DNA of 64,000 nucleotides from an uncultured Clostridia bacterium (GTDB taxonomy: Bacteria; Bacillota; Clostridia; Christensenellales; UBA1242). The translations under genes were made by a program, and so were the position numbers. The stretch spans positions 62,001-126,000 of the forward strand of contig CALWDZ010000002.1 of the NCBI GenBank assembly GCA_944376845.1. The letters are read 5' to 3'. Below, in pieces: positions 50,854-61,121 of this stretch (position 1 is its first letter; each line of letters opens with the position of its first letter). The notes under the pieces were generated by a model. That model ran no database searches. It was not told where the DNA came from and was given only the letters and a program-made list of their open reading frames with translations.

Positions 50854-51552
50854 TTATGCATTGTAAATAATTCTTCTACAATGTTCACATTCTAAAAATC
50901 CTTTTTGTTTTAATTTATCAAGGCTGGCTGATGGTAACTCCATTCTACATCCCCCACATGTTTTGTCTACCACAGGCACAAAAATTGGAAAAACTTTATC
51001 TTGCCTTCGTTGTTTATACTTTTGCAAAAAGGCTGGATCCATTTTATCTTCAATCTTTTTGATTTCATGTTTAAGTTTTTCTATTTCAGGCAATATCTTT
51101 GCCGACATTGCTTCATATGCTTGTTTGTGTGCTGAATATTTTTTTCTTGCTTCATTATAGCGTTTTCTTGTGCTATCAAAATCTGCAAGTACTGAATTTA
51201 CATGTTCAGCAAATGCCATAAGTTTTTTTTCAAGTAGAGATATACTCTCTATCATTTGATTGGTTTTGGAAACTGTTTTATCAAGGTCTTCCACTTTTAA
51301 AGATTTTGGGTCTTTATTTACAATTTCGCCACAAGCCTTAACCTCAGCATCATATGCCTTTTTCATTTCGGTGTATTGTTTAATGAGTTCCCCTGCCTCT
51401 TTTTCAAGGTTGTTTGACTTGTTTTGGGCATCTTTAACAACTGTTCTCATCTCTTGATAGATTTTTTTATCTTCACTTTCCTCAAGTTTTCTTTCAAGTT
51501 TTATTATTTCAAAATCTTGTTTTTGATAATCTAAAATTTGCTTTATATCCAT
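50854..51552 (-). CDS. Coiled-coil zinc-ribbon protein (CdsZ/CT398-like)
   Basis: The 232 residues (ATG at 51552 after AAGGAG) are mainly two long antiparallel helices (about 5-180), then a C-terminal zinc ribbon with CGGC and CEHC. This is the C4-type zinc ribbon family (DUF164-like); its roles in Firmicutes are not settled. Its location directly downstream of rpoD-dnaG is typical. Confidence 0.85.
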   Translation of the reverse strand: MDIKQILDYQKQDFEIIKLERKLEESEDKKIYQEMRTVVKDAQNKSNNLEKEAGELIKQYTEMKKAYDAEVKACGEIVNKDPKSLKVEDLDKTVSKTNQMIESISLLEKKLMAFAEHVNSVLADFDSTRKRYNEARKKYSAHKQAYEAMSAKILPEIEKLKHEIKKIEDKMDPAFLQKYKQRRQDKVFPIFVPVVDKTCGGCRMELPSASLDKLKQKGFLECEHCRRIIYNA

Positions 51553-51580
51553 ATTCACTCCTTTTTATAGGATAATTTTA

Positions 51581-52636
51581 TCACTCCATAAAGTCAACAA
51601 GTTTTTTACTTCTATTTGGATTACGGAGTTTTTTTAATGCTTTTGCTTCGATTTGACGAATACGCTCTCTGGTTACATTAAATTCTTTACCAACTTCTTC
51701 TAGCGTTCTTGGATGAGAATCATCAAGACCATAACGAAGTCTAATTACTTTTTGCTCACGAGGTGTTAAAGTTTCGATAACGCCAAGAAGTTGTTCGCGA
51801 AGTAAATTTTGCGTTGCAATTTCTACTGGAGATTTAACTGACTCATCTTCAATAAAATCTGCCATTTTGCTATCTTCTTCCTCACCTACTGGTGTTTCAA
51901 TAGAAATAGGTTCTTGTGCAATTTTTTGAATTTCAGCAACTTTATCTTCTGACACATCCATTGCCTTGGCAATTTCTTCTTGAGTTGGGTCACGGCCAAG
52001 TTCTTGAAGAAGTTGTCTTTTTACACGTGTAAGTTTGTGAATTGTTTCTACCATATGCACTGGAATTCTAATCGTTCTTGCCTGGTCTGCCATTGCACGA
52101 GTAATTGACTGACGAATCCACCATGTGGCATAAGTTGAAAATCTAAAGCCTTTTGTATGGTCAAATTTTTCAACTGCTTTTAAAAGTCCAATATTACCTT
52201 CTTGAATAAGGTCTAAAAATTGCATACTGGTTCTACCCGCGTATCTTTTTGCAATACTTACGACAAGTCTTAAATTGGCTTCTGAAAGTTTTGCTTTGGC
52301 ATATTCATCTCCATCAAGCATTCGTTTTGCAAGGTCGATTTCTTCTTCACTGGTAAGAAGTGGCACCTTGCCTATGTCCTTTAAGTACATTTTTACTGGA
52401 TCATCAACACTTACTTGGCTTACAAGTTCATCAAAATTTTCTTTTTCAACATCTGGATTTTCAGCCTTAATTATTTTTATGTTAGCATTTTCAAGCGCTG
52501 TTAAAACTTCTTGAATTTCTTCGGCAGATGCTTCATATTTAAGAAGTCTAAAATAAATGTCCTCTTCATTTAAAGAACCTTTTTTTGTACCTATTTCAAG
52601 TAATTTTGCTAACTCTTGTTCTATTTTATCTCTCAA
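51581..52636 (-). CDS. rpoD: Primary sigma factor RpoD (SigA)
   Basis: Recognises the TTGACA/TATAAT promoters listed in this table. The 351 residues have region 1.2 ([19 protein letters not shown]), region 2 ([26 protein letters not shown] segment; -10 recognition), region 3 and region 4 HTH ([27 protein letters not shown]). It starts at a TTG at 52636 after GGAGG; the start lies three bases after the dnaG stop, so they are coupled as in Bacillus dnaG-sigA. The N-terminus is short compared with E. coli sigma-70. Confidence 0.96.
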   Translation of the reverse strand: MRDKIEQELAKLLEIGTKKGSLNEEDIYFRLLKYEASAEEIQEVLTALENANIKIIKAENPDVEKENFDELVSQVSVDDPVKMYLKDIGKVPLLTSEEEIDLAKRMLDGDEYAKAKLSEANLRLVVSIAKRYAGRTSMQFLDLIQEGNIGLLKAVEKFDHTKGFRFSTYATWWIRQSITRAMADQARTIRIPVHMVETIHKLTRVKRQLLQELGRDPTQEEIAKAMDVSEDKVAEIQKIAQEPISIETPVGEEEDSKMADFIEDESVKSPVEIATQNLLREQLLGVIETLTPREQKVIRLRYGLDDSHPRTLEEVGKEFNVTRERIRQIEAKALKKLRNPNRSKKLVDFME

Positions 52637-52639
52637 AAT

Positions 52640-54394
52640 TTAATCCTCCAAAATTTTTTCCCTTAGTTTTTTTTGTACTAAACTTATTTCTTTATATATT
52701 TCGGCTTTTTCTTCTTGTGTGCAACTCTCTAGTTTTTTTGTCAATTCCTTACTTTTGTTTTTTAAATAATTTTCCCTAATTTTCCAAATACATTCCTTAA
52801 AATATTTATCTGGATCATTTATATCTTCAAAATTGTAATCTAGTATTTCGCCAAGTGCCTCGTCAATTTTTTCATCATTATCATAAAGATTACTAATTCT
52901 AAATTGTTTATTTTCATTATGATATTGTTTTAATGTTTCATAAAGGTTTTTAAAAGACGGATTTTGCAAATATTTAGAAAGGTCAAAATTAAAGTTTGCA
53001 TAGTCTTTTTTAAAACATAGGCTTGCTAGCACAAATTTAACCGATTTTAAAACCGCATTTTCAAAATAATCAATCTTTTGTTCTTCAGTTTTGACTACAT
53101 CTTGTGAAGTTGTTAAGTCACGCTTTAAAACATCGATTGGTACATCGGTGAGTTTTTTTATAACATCAAGATAAAGTTGTTTTTCACTGCTAGTCTGAAG
53201 CTCATTGACTATGGATATTGCGGTATTTACAAATTTTGCTTTTTGGTCTATCTTACTTAAATCATATTGTTCCAATTTATGATATATTTTAAACACAACA
53301 TGATCCATTGCCTCATCAAGAAGTTTTTGATATGCTTCTTTTCCATAGGCTTTTATGTATTCATCAGGATCTTTATTTTCGGGAATTTTTATTGCTTTGA
53401 CATTAAGTCCACCTTTTACCAAGGTATCTATAGTTTTAACTGTGGCATTTTGACCAGCACTATCACCATCTAGTGACACTACTATGTTATCACAAAGATA
53501 TTTTAATTGCTTAGCGTGATAAGGTGTAAGTGCAGTCCCAAGGCAAGCAACACAGTTTTTATATCCTGCTTGATGAAGTGCAACAACATCCATTTGCCCT
53601 TCAACAATGATGATATATTCTAAATTGTGCTGTTGTTTTAGTTTTTTTAAAAAGTTCATACCAAACATTATTTTGCTTTTATCAAATACAATATTATTTG
53701 GTGAATTTTTGTATTTAGCGTAATCAGTTGGTACTAAACTTCGTGCACTAAAACCGACGCATTCATCCATAATGTTATAGATAGGAAAAATTAGTCGTTC
53801 TCCAAAGGTATCAAAGTAGTGGTCCTTGTATTCAACAACACCAGATGCCACCATATCTTCATAAGAAAAACCTTTAGATTTTAGAAATTGTACTATATCT
53901 GTCCAATTTTTGCTGTAACCAATATGAAACTCTTGAAGTGAAGTGCGAGTAAATTTTCTACTCTTGACATATTCTTGTGCACGCTTTGCAGTTTTTTCAT
54001 AAAGATTTTGTTCATAGTGCTTTGCGCTTTCTGCCAAGATGTTTAATACTGCTTCTTTTTGTTTTTTGCGTTTTTGTACGTTTTCATCAGTTTTGAAAGT
54101 AGGAACTTCCATTCCCGCATTTTTTGCAAGAATTTCAACAGCGGACATAAAGTCACAACTTTCCATTTTTTGTATAAAAGTTATTACATCTCCATGCTCC
54201 TTACATCCAAAGCAGTGATAGTATTGCTCATAGGGATTTACGCACATTGACGGCGTACGTTCATTATGGAATGGACAGCATGTCCAAAAGTTTTTTCCTT
54301 TTTGAGTTAACGTTAAATAACGCGACATGACTGTCACGATATCATTTTTGTCCTTTAATTGTTGTATAAAAGTTTCGTCAAAACCGTTATTCAA
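52640..54394 (-). CDS. dnaG: DNA primase DnaG
   Basis: Synthesises RNA primers for the replisome. The 584 residues have the CHC2 zinc-binding domain (CPFHNERTPSMCVNP...HCFGC), the RNA polymerase core with the TOPRIM segment EGQMDVVALHQAGYKNC and SLDGDSAGQ (metal-binding acidic residues), and a helicase-interacting C-terminal region (about 430-584). Start is TTG at 54394 after AGAGG. It is followed by rpoD in a macromolecular synthesis operon; rpsU is missing. Confidence 0.96.
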   Translation of the reverse strand: MNNGFDETFIQQLKDKNDIVTVMSRYLTLTQKGKNFWTCCPFHNERTPSMCVNPYEQYYHCFGCKEHGDVITFIQKMESCDFMSAVEILAKNAGMEVPTFKTDENVQKRKKQKEAVLNILAESAKHYEQNLYEKTAKRAQEYVKSRKFTRTSLQEFHIGYSKNWTDIVQFLKSKGFSYEDMVASGVVEYKDHYFDTFGERLIFPIYNIMDECVGFSARSLVPTDYAKYKNSPNNIVFDKSKIMFGMNFLKKLKQQHNLEYIIIVEGQMDVVALHQAGYKNCVACLGTALTPYHAKQLKYLCDNIVVSLDGDSAGQNATVKTIDTLVKGGLNVKAIKIPENKDPDEYIKAYGKEAYQKLLDEAMDHVVFKIYHKLEQYDLSKIDQKAKFVNTAISIVNELQTSSEKQLYLDVIKKLTDVPIDVLKRDLTTSQDVVKTEEQKIDYFENAVLKSVKFVLASLCFKKDYANFNFDLSKYLQNPSFKNLYETLKQYHNENKQFRISNLYDNDEKIDEALGEILDYNFEDINDPDKYFKECIWKIRENYLKNKSKELTKKLESCTQEEKAEIYKEISLVQKKLREKILED

Positions 54395-54500
54395 AAAAAA
54401 TACCTCTTATGCGTCAGATGCTTTTTGCTACAATTACATTATTCGACACAAGATAGGTATTTCCTTTATTTTTTTAATTTTATTGTTTTGTTTTTATTAC

Positions 54501-56399
54501 TTAGTTAGTGATAAGCACAACAGTTGAATTTAAATCTATATTTGTTCCTGCTGGTGGAAGTTGTCTTTCAACAGTTCCGCCGTCACCATCAATTTCATAA
54601 CTTATGCCAAGATTATTTAACATCTTTATTGCCTCTGTTAAACTTTTCCCAACAACATCTGGCATTGTGGCATATTTCGTTTCCACATCAGTTATTTTTT
54701 CATCACCTAAATATGCTATAATATTTGCCAAAATTTCCTTTCCGTAAGGCGCTGCAACAACACTACCATAATATGCCCCTGCTCCTGGTTCATCTACCAA
54801 AAACAACATTACATATTTTGGATTTGATGCAGGATATGTGCCTATGAAACTTGATACATATTTACCACGCGCAATAGTGCCATTTTCATACTTTTGTGCT
54901 GTGCCCGTTTTCCCACCTACATCATAGCCAGGTACAAAACTATATTCTTCTGTTTTGTTTACAACTTTTTTTAGCATTTCATTTAAGGTGTTTGAAGTAC
55001 TCTGAGATATTGTTGTATTTTTTAATACTGGTTCAAATACATATTTATTTACACCATCACTTGATGTTATGCTTTTTATTATGCTTGGAACATAAAGTTT
55101 TCCGCCATTTACTGCACTACACACTGCCGTTACAAGTTGAAGCGGAGTTACTGCCACCGCTTGACCAAAACCTATACGCGCAAGATCAACATTTTTAACA
55201 TTTTGTTTATTCATAAGTATACCGCTACTTTCCGATGCAATTTGAACTCCAGTTGCACTACCCAACCCAAAACTTTGCAAGTAGTCATAAAAAACATCTA
55301 CACCCATTCTCTGACTAAGCGCCATAAAGACGCAGTTGCATGAATTTACAAGCCCTTGAGTTAAATCAATTGAGCCATGTCCAATAGTTTTCCAACATCT
55401 TATTCTTTGTCCATCAACCGTGGCACTTCCACCACAATAGAAATGGTCGCTAAGGTGTGCATTCCCGCTTTCAAGTGCTGATGCCATTGTTAGTATTTTG
55501 AATGTTGAACCTGGTTCATAGACATCTACAACAAGTCTATTTCTCGACATATCAAGTAAACTTGCCGTATCATCTCTTGGAATGTCATTTAAATCAAAAC
55601 TTGGTTTACTACTACTTGCTACAATTTCACCAGTTGTGGCATCCATAATTATGCAAGACGCACTTTTGGCTTGTTGCTCTACCATAACTTTTTCTAGTAC
55701 ACTTTCGACTATGCTTTGTATATTCACGTCTATTGTAAGAGTTATATTATCTCCAGCAACGCTATCTACATATGTTCTAAGCGAGTTATCTATTTCTTTG
55801 CCCTGAAGGTCGCTTTGAACCAAAAAATAACCATCTTGTCCTGACAACACATCATTAAAATATGCTTCAATACCCGCTTGACCGACATTGTCTATGGTTG
55901 TATAACCGAGTATTTGAGTTAAAAGATTTCCATATGGATAATATCTTTCTATACTTTCAGATAAAAATATACCACTTAAATTTTCAAGTGCAATGCTTTT
56001 TGCAGTATCACTATCAACTTGAAGTTTGACTAGCACTTCAGAAACATTAGTTATTGTCGCTTTTGAATAGATAAGGTCATAACTCATATTGAGTTTTTGG
56101 GACAAAAATTGTGCAACTTTGCTAGCATCTTTAATCTCCCTACCACGAAGATATACATCGTAAGTTGTAAAAGAAACTGCGAGTGTGGCTCCACTTGTAT
56201 CATAAATTTTTCCCCTTTCTGCCGTTATAGGAAGGTCTCTTGTCCACTGAGAAAGTGCCATATTTTGAAGTCTTTGACTATCAAGTGTACTGACAAAAAA
56301 CAATCTCACAATAAGTGCCATAAATAAAAGGGATATCGCTATTATAAAAGCCGATATCCTCTTTCGTAAACTATGTAGTGTAAATTCACTTTCTTGCAA
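54501..56399 (-). CDS. Class B penicillin-binding protein (FtsI/SpoVD-like) with PASTA domain
   Basis: A transpeptidase that cross-links septal or spore-cortex peptidoglycan. From the TTG at 56399 (GGAGG five bases upstream) it has 632 residues: one TM helix (about 15-38), a PBP dimerisation domain, the transpeptidase domain with PGSTFKI (SxxK), VNSCNCVFM (SxN) and GGKTGTAQ (KTG), and a C-terminal PASTA domain (about 575-632; MPDVVGKSLTEAIKMLNNLG). It follows the FtsL-position gene. Whether it serves vegetative division (PBP2B) or sporulation (SpoVD) cannot be decided here. Confidence 0.92.
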   Translation of the reverse strand: MQESEFTLHSLRKRISAFIIAISLLFMALIVRLFFVSTLDSQRLQNMALSQWTRDLPITAERGKIYDTSGATLAVSFTTYDVYLRGREIKDASKVAQFLSQKLNMSYDLIYSKATITNVSEVLVKLQVDSDTAKSIALENLSGIFLSESIERYYPYGNLLTQILGYTTIDNVGQAGIEAYFNDVLSGQDGYFLVQSDLQGKEIDNSLRTYVDSVAGDNITLTIDVNIQSIVESVLEKVMVEQQAKSASCIIMDATTGEIVASSSKPSFDLNDIPRDDTASLLDMSRNRLVVDVYEPGSTFKILTMASALESGNAHLSDHFYCGGSATVDGQRIRCWKTIGHGSIDLTQGLVNSCNCVFMALSQRMGVDVFYDYLQSFGLGSATGVQIASESSGILMNKQNVKNVDLARIGFGQAVAVTPLQLVTAVCSAVNGGKLYVPSIIKSITSSDGVNKYVFEPVLKNTTISQSTSNTLNEMLKKVVNKTEEYSFVPGYDVGGKTGTAQKYENGTIARGKYVSSFIGTYPASNPKYVMLFLVDEPGAGAYYGSVVAAPYGKEILANIIAYLGDEKITDVETKYATMPDVVGKSLTEAIKMLNNLGISYEIDGDGGTVERQLPPAGTNIDLNSTVVLITN

Positions 56400-56400
56400 A

Positions 56401-57177
56401 TTAGCCTCCAAATAGATTTCTTAGCCAATTACAAATACTATCAAACCAATTACTTTCTTCTTCATACTCAGTTGGATTTTCAAGTGGCTGAGGTGTTATA
56501 GTAATTATTTCATCTATTGGAAGAAGTGAATCATCGTCCGGAGTTTGTGATGTGTCATTATCTAGTCTTGAAATTTTACTCAAATATTCCGCTATGTTGA
56601 CATTATACTCCTGCTGATTAGCCGTTTCTGTTGCTATTTGATTTGATGTTGAAGCAATTTCAATGGAATTACCGATTATCCACCCAACCAGTATCGCCAT
56701 AATGCAACAGAACACGCCAGTGAGTAGTCTAAATCTAAATTTATAACTCTTTTGAGAACTATTTTGTATGCTTTCAACTTCCTTCGCTGTGAGTTCATCA
56801 TTTGACGGAGTTAAAATTAAACTTGCATCATATAAACTTTCAACGGCCTTTTCCACATCTTCTTCTGCCTGTTCTTGTTTTTCACTTTCAATTTCGGCAT
56901 TTTCTTTTTGCTCTTCCTGTTTTTTCTCTTGCTCTTTTAATTGTTTTTCCCGTTGATTTTCCATAATTTGCTGTTTAAGTTTTTCAAGTTTTTCATCTTT
57001 GTTGTCGCTTGTTACAACTTCTTTTTGTTGTTTTTTTGTGAGTGAATCACTGGAAAACAAATTTATGCTTGGAAAAGTATGTACAGTAGGCTCTGTGTCA
57101 ATTTGAGTACCCACGCTTTGTTTCTCTTTTTCAAGTGTTATGGTTTGAGTATTTTTATTGTCCTTTTCGTAATCCAT
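56401..57177 (-). CDS. Single-pass membrane protein in the FtsL position
   Basis: No sequence-level FtsL match, but it lies between rsmH and the class B PBP, where FtsL is encoded. From the ATG at 57177 it has about 258 residues: a long Lys/Glu/Gln-rich cytoplasmic coiled coil (about 60-125), a TM helix (about 150-173, LLTGVFCCIMAILVGWIIG), an external Asn/Ser/Thr/Asp-rich linker and a C-terminal amphipathic helix (NWFDSICNWLRNLFGG). An FtsL protein would be shorter with an external coiled coil, so the topology is different. It has its own promoter and AAAGGAG. Confidence 0.75.
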   Translation of the reverse strand: MDYEKDNKNTQTITLEKEKQSVGTQIDTEPTVHTFPSINLFSSDSLTKKQQKEVVTSDNKDEKLEKLKQQIMENQREKQLKEQEKKQEEQKENAEIESEKQEQAEEDVEKAVESLYDASLILTPSNDELTAKEVESIQNSSQKSYKFRFRLLTGVFCCIMAILVGWIIGNSIEIASTSNQIATETANQQEYNVNIAEYLSKISRLDNDTSQTPDDDSLLPIDEIITITPQPLENPTEYEEESNWFDSICNWLRNLFGG

Positions 57178-57216
57178 AATATACATACTCCTTTAATGTT
57201 TAATTTATTACTTAAA

Positions 57217-57245
57217 ACTATACCACACTATACTCAATTTGACAA
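57217..57245 (-). promoter_or_regulatory. Predicted sigma-A promoter of the FtsL-position/PBP unit
   Basis: Minus-strand TTGTCA (57240-57245), a 17-base spacer and TATAGT (57217-57222). It separates this unit from rsmH. Confidence 0.55.
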
Positions 57246-57258
57246 TAAAATTTATAGT

Positions 57259-58185
57259 TTATAGTTTTTCAACTATTCTTAGTTTTGCTGATGTACTGCG
57301 TGGATTTTGTAATTGTTCATCCTTTGATGCCATAAGTGGTTTTTTATTTATAAGTTTTACACTTTTTTTATGTCCACAAATACAAATTGGAGTGCCTGGC
57401 GGACAAAGACAATCTGTTGCACATAGTTTAAATGCATTTTTAACTATTCTATCTTCAAGTGAATGGAATGTTAAAACCGCCATTCTTCCGCCACTTTTTA
57501 ATTTTGAAATTAAGTACATTACACTTTCAAAAAGCCTATCAAGTTCACCATTAACTTCAATTCTGATGGCTTGGAATGTTTTTTTGTGTGCTCCTCCGCG
57601 TGAAAAGACAACCTTTTTTGGCATACTATTTTCTATAATCTGCGCCAGTTGTTTTGTAGTTGTTACTGGTCGGTTTTTTATTATATTACTTGCAATACTC
57701 TTTGCGTAAGGCTCTTCACCATATTCACTTATAACACGCGTTAAGTGACTAAGCGAATATTTATTGACAACATCCATAGCAGAAAAACTTTGAGAACTAT
57801 CCATACGCATATCAAGCGGTGCATCAAACCTAAAACTAAAACCACGCTCTACAGTATCTATTTGGTGTGAACTTACACCAAGGTCCATAAGAACTCCGTC
57901 AAGTTTATCCACACCAAGTTTATTTAAAATATGTTCAATGTCTTTAAAATCGCCTTTATATAGTATTACATTATCTTTACCTTTAAAGCGTTTGGTACAT
58001 GCGTCAATAGCATCTTGGTCTTTATCTATACCTATAAGTTTTCCATTTTTTAGATGTTTTAAAATTTCACTACTATGTCCGCCACCACCTATTGTACAGT
58101 CAAGATAAATACCATCGGGTCTAATATTTAGACCCGATGTTACTTCGCTAAGCATTATTGGTATATGTTTAAAATCAGTTTCCAT
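57259..58185 (-). CDS. rsmH: 16S rRNA (cytosine-N4)-methyltransferase RsmH
   Basis: Methylates C1402 in the P site of 16S rRNA (formerly MraW). The 308 residues have HIPIMLSEVTSGL, the SAM-binding motif LDCTIGGGGHSSEIL, GVLMDLGVSSHQID and FRFDAPLDMRMD, and the SLEDRIVK and NPRSTSAKLRI motifs at the end. The gene normally begins the division cluster after mraZ. The start overlaps the stop of the CvpA-like gene by 11 bases, so they are translationally coupled. Confidence 0.96.
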   Translation of the reverse strand: METDFKHIPIMLSEVTSGLNIRPDGIYLDCTIGGGGHSSEILKHLKNGKLIGIDKDQDAIDACTKRFKGKDNVILYKGDFKDIEHILNKLGVDKLDGVLMDLGVSSHQIDTVERGFSFRFDAPLDMRMDSSQSFSAMDVVNKYSLSHLTRVISEYGEEPYAKSIASNIIKNRPVTTTKQLAQIIENSMPKKVVFSRGGAHKKTFQAIRIEVNGELDRLFESVMYLISKLKSGGRMAVLTFHSLEDRIVKNAFKLCATDCLCPPGTPICICGHKKSVKLINKKPLMASKDEQLQNPRSTSAKLRIVEKL

Positions 58186-61075
58186 ATTGTTCTTTTACGG
58201 CATTTATAACGCCAAGCCAATCGATATCGCCGTCTTGAGTATTTTGCTCAATTTGTTCGCTAACAAGTGAACCTATTTCACTATCTGATTTCACAAAATT
58301 AAGCATAGCATCATATGCACCTTCAAATACGCCTTGGCTATTTGAACTATCTTCAAGCGTTTCAAGAAGATTTGCTAAATCTTCCGCATTATCACCATTT
58401 ACTATATCACTAATTGATGCTGAATTCATAATGTCGCCTGCAATTTCTGTAACAGCACCAAGAACCTCTACAACTTCAGAAACTTGTTCTTCTGTTAAGT
58501 TTTCAATGTCAACTGGAATGTCTATTCCAAGGTCTCCTACATAATCTTTAATCTGAGCATTGACACTATTTACAACCAAAACTCCAATAGGTCTAAATAC
58601 TCTATTATTCATAAGTGGAGTAAAGATTGTTGTGACATCATCGCTAGTAATTTGATCAAGCATATTTTCAAGGTTGCCTACTTCCAAAATATATGAAATT
58701 AAGTTATATGTTTGACCATTGTCAACAATTTGTTTTTCAAGCATTCTATCAATTACTGGTTGAAGATTTGCAAACTCTACACTAAATGAGAACTGCTCAT
58801 CTTTGAAGCAATTGAAATCCATAAATTTGTTTAATTCGGTAGTAGATAATGTGTCAATTAAATTTGTGTAAATACCGTTGATTGTTCCATCTTCTGTTTG
58901 AATATCGCCAAATATACTTGATGCTCTTATAGAATCTATACAACTACCAAACAATGAAAGATTTGATGATAAAATTTCTTCAAATGTATTTTCTTTAAAT
59001 TGTACTATATTCAAAGTACTTGCATATTTTGCGATATTGTCAACAAATGCAAAGAGGTTTTCTTTTTCACTTTCTTCATATAGTGCATCATAATTTATGT
59101 CACCAAGAACAGTGCCTTCTTTTAACATATCGCCGAAATCATTTATAACAATATTTAGATTTTCAAATGCAACACGAATCAATTTTTTAAATGCGTTACT
59201 GTTATATACAGGTTCGATTATTTGCCTTATTAAAGTTTTATCTTGCCCGTTTACTTGTGATGTTACTGTTAAATTTTTGAACATTTTTGTAATGTTTTCG
59301 TCAGTAATATAATAATTTCCATCTGTGCCGAGTTCGATATAACTTATTGCTTGCGACCTTCTTATATTGGTTATTACCTGTGCAAGTGACTCTGTTTCAT
59401 CAAGCCATACATTTTGACCTTTAAAGATTTCAAAGTCAACATATTCGTTATATTCAGTTTGACTTAATGCTGTAACAATTTGGTTGTATATTCCAGTTTG
59501 ATTGAAAACATTCATATTTTGAAGTGCATTCATCATTGACCCAGCATTTGTGATAATGCCCTCTAGATTTAAATCAAAAACTGTTAAGAAGTTGTCACCA
59601 ATTGCATCAAGGTCTTGACCAAGTATTTCACTAAAAATGTTGATTTCACTTGAAAGAAGGCTTGAAACCTCACCTTTCTTTAATGTCATATTATCATCTT
59701 GTAAACTTATGCTATTTATTTCAAGTGTTTCATTTCCAGTAAGTGTTCTTAGTTCACTTTCCAGTGCATCAATGCCATAGTTTAAGCCAAAAAGTACGCC
59801 CTTGTTTAATACTTTTGAATTAAAGATATTGTCAATCATTTCATTAAAGACTTTTTTATTATCTTTGGACAGTATATTTAAAATTTCGTTTATATTTTCT
59901 TCAGTTATTTCACCTTCTGATGGAATTTGATTGAATATTTGGTTATCTGCCATTATTTTGGCGGTGTTTAAAACTGACACCATATCATTTTTTAAGTTCT
60001 CATTTATTCCTTCATCAGAACTAAGTTCATCACGAATTACTTCAACAAGTTCAACATATTGTGGGTCTGCTTGAACTTCTTCCATTTCAAGAATTTTGTC
60101 AAAACCATAATCTACAAGTTCAGGAAGTGCAGTTGTTAAAAGGTTTGAATTGAAGATATAATCAACCGCACGAAGCAAATTGTCATAATTTAATGTTTTA
60201 ACTGCTTCAAATGAAGAAAAATCAATATCTACCAAAAAGCCGACATTGTCATAGACATTTGCAATATTTACTACTTCATCACGAAGTGAAATTTTTGTAT
60301 CGTTTACTGTAACCGATGACACTTGATTGAAAATTGCATCATCCAAACCAAAAACACCGCTTACTTTAGAAATTGCACTGTCACTATATGCATTTAAATA
60401 TTCCTTTACTTCATCAGGTACATTTTCATTTATAAACTGAGCAGAAAGTGAAAGGTTTGAGTTTGTGCCTTCATCGGCTTGTGCTACAACTTGTTGTGCC
60501 GTTGACAAATCGGTATACATTCCAACTAGTCCACTGAGTGGTAAGAACGTTAAAAATGCCAATACAAGCCCTTGAGCCGCACCAACAAGACCGCCAAAAA
60601 GGCGCCACTTCTTTTGTTTTGGTTTAACTTTTTGTCCATTTTCATCAAGTGTAGCCTTTGGTTTTTTGAAAAATACAGATGCTATAACTAAATATATTAC
60701 CCAACCAACAAGGTTGACAAGATATGTGAGCAATACAAAAGTCACCAAGTTTATTAGCATCACTGGCATATTTTCTATAAGTGTAGCAAGAGTTGGACTT
60801 GCCTCTGTGATTTCAGCAATTTGAGCCGAACTATTTATAAATGACAGGATGATATCTTCAATTGAAGTTAGTTCACCTTCATAAGTTATTTGTATTCCAA
60901 GTATAAGTCGCGAAATATATGGTGTTATAATACCAGTGATTATAACTGAAACAAAGAAAAAGGCAATTCTTAGTGCAGATTTTTTTAGGCCTTTCATAAA
61001 ACCAAATATAAAGCCTAAGACCAAAAACACTGCAAACAGTATATTTAAAATCAAAAGTATCAATCCTGCGTCCAT
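58175..61075 (-). CDS. Large CvpA-like membrane protein with repeated helical modules
   Basis: The first 190 residues carry four TM helices resembling CvpA (colicin V production) proteins. About 770 residues follow, mostly helical and probably outside. Four related segments can be aligned: IFNSNLL (307), IFNSKVL (417), VYNSNAF (623), LMNNRVF (821), each beginning a similar 20-residue motif. A longer duplication of about 200 residues is seen (GIYNQIVTALSQTEYNEY at 528 and GIYTNLIDTLSTTELNKF at 734). The gene is directly upstream of rsmH, in the usual place of mraZ, and coupled to rsmH. Start ATG with AGGAGG. No biochemical role is known. Confidence 0.8.
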   Translation of the reverse strand: MDAGLILLILNILFAVFLVLGFIFGFMKGLKKSALRIAFFFVSVIITGIITPYISRLILGIQITYEGELTSIEDIILSFINSSAQIAEITEASPTLATLIENMPVMLINLVTFVLLTYLVNLVGWVIYLVIASVFFKKPKATLDENGQKVKPKQKKWRLFGGLVGAAQGLVLAFLTFLPLSGLVGMYTDLSTAQQVVAQADEGTNSNLSLSAQFINENVPDEVKEYLNAYSDSAISKVSGVFGLDDAIFNQVSSVTVNDTKISLRDEVVNIANVYDNVGFLVDIDFSSFEAVKTLNYDNLLRAVDYIFNSNLLTTALPELVDYGFDKILEMEEVQADPQYVELVEVIRDELSSDEGINENLKNDMVSVLNTAKIMADNQIFNQIPSEGEITEENINEILNILSKDNKKVFNEMIDNIFNSKVLNKGVLFGLNYGIDALESELRTLTGNETLEINSISLQDDNMTLKKGEVSSLLSSEINIFSEILGQDLDAIGDNFLTVFDLNLEGIITNAGSMMNALQNMNVFNQTGIYNQIVTALSQTEYNEYVDFEIFKGQNVWLDETESLAQVITNIRRSQAISYIELGTDGNYYITDENITKMFKNLTVTSQVNGQDKTLIRQIIEPVYNSNAFKKLIRVAFENLNIVINDFGDMLKEGTVLGDINYDALYEESEKENLFAFVDNIAKYASTLNIVQFKENTFEEILSSNLSLFGSCIDSIRASSIFGDIQTEDGTINGIYTNLIDTLSTTELNKFMDFNCFKDEQFSFSVEFANLQPVIDRMLEKQIVDNGQTYNLISYILEVGNLENMLDQITSDDVTTIFTPLMNNRVFRPIGVLVVNSVNAQIKDYVGDLGIDIPVDIENLTEEQVSEVVEVLGAVTEIAGDIMNSASISDIVNGDNAEDLANLLETLEDSSNSQGVFEGAYDAMLNFVKSDSEIGSLVSEQIEQNTQDGDIDWLGVINAVKEQYGN

Positions 61076-61121
61076 TATTTTCCTCCTAAAATATAATAAG
61101 ATAATTTTACACGATTTGCAA

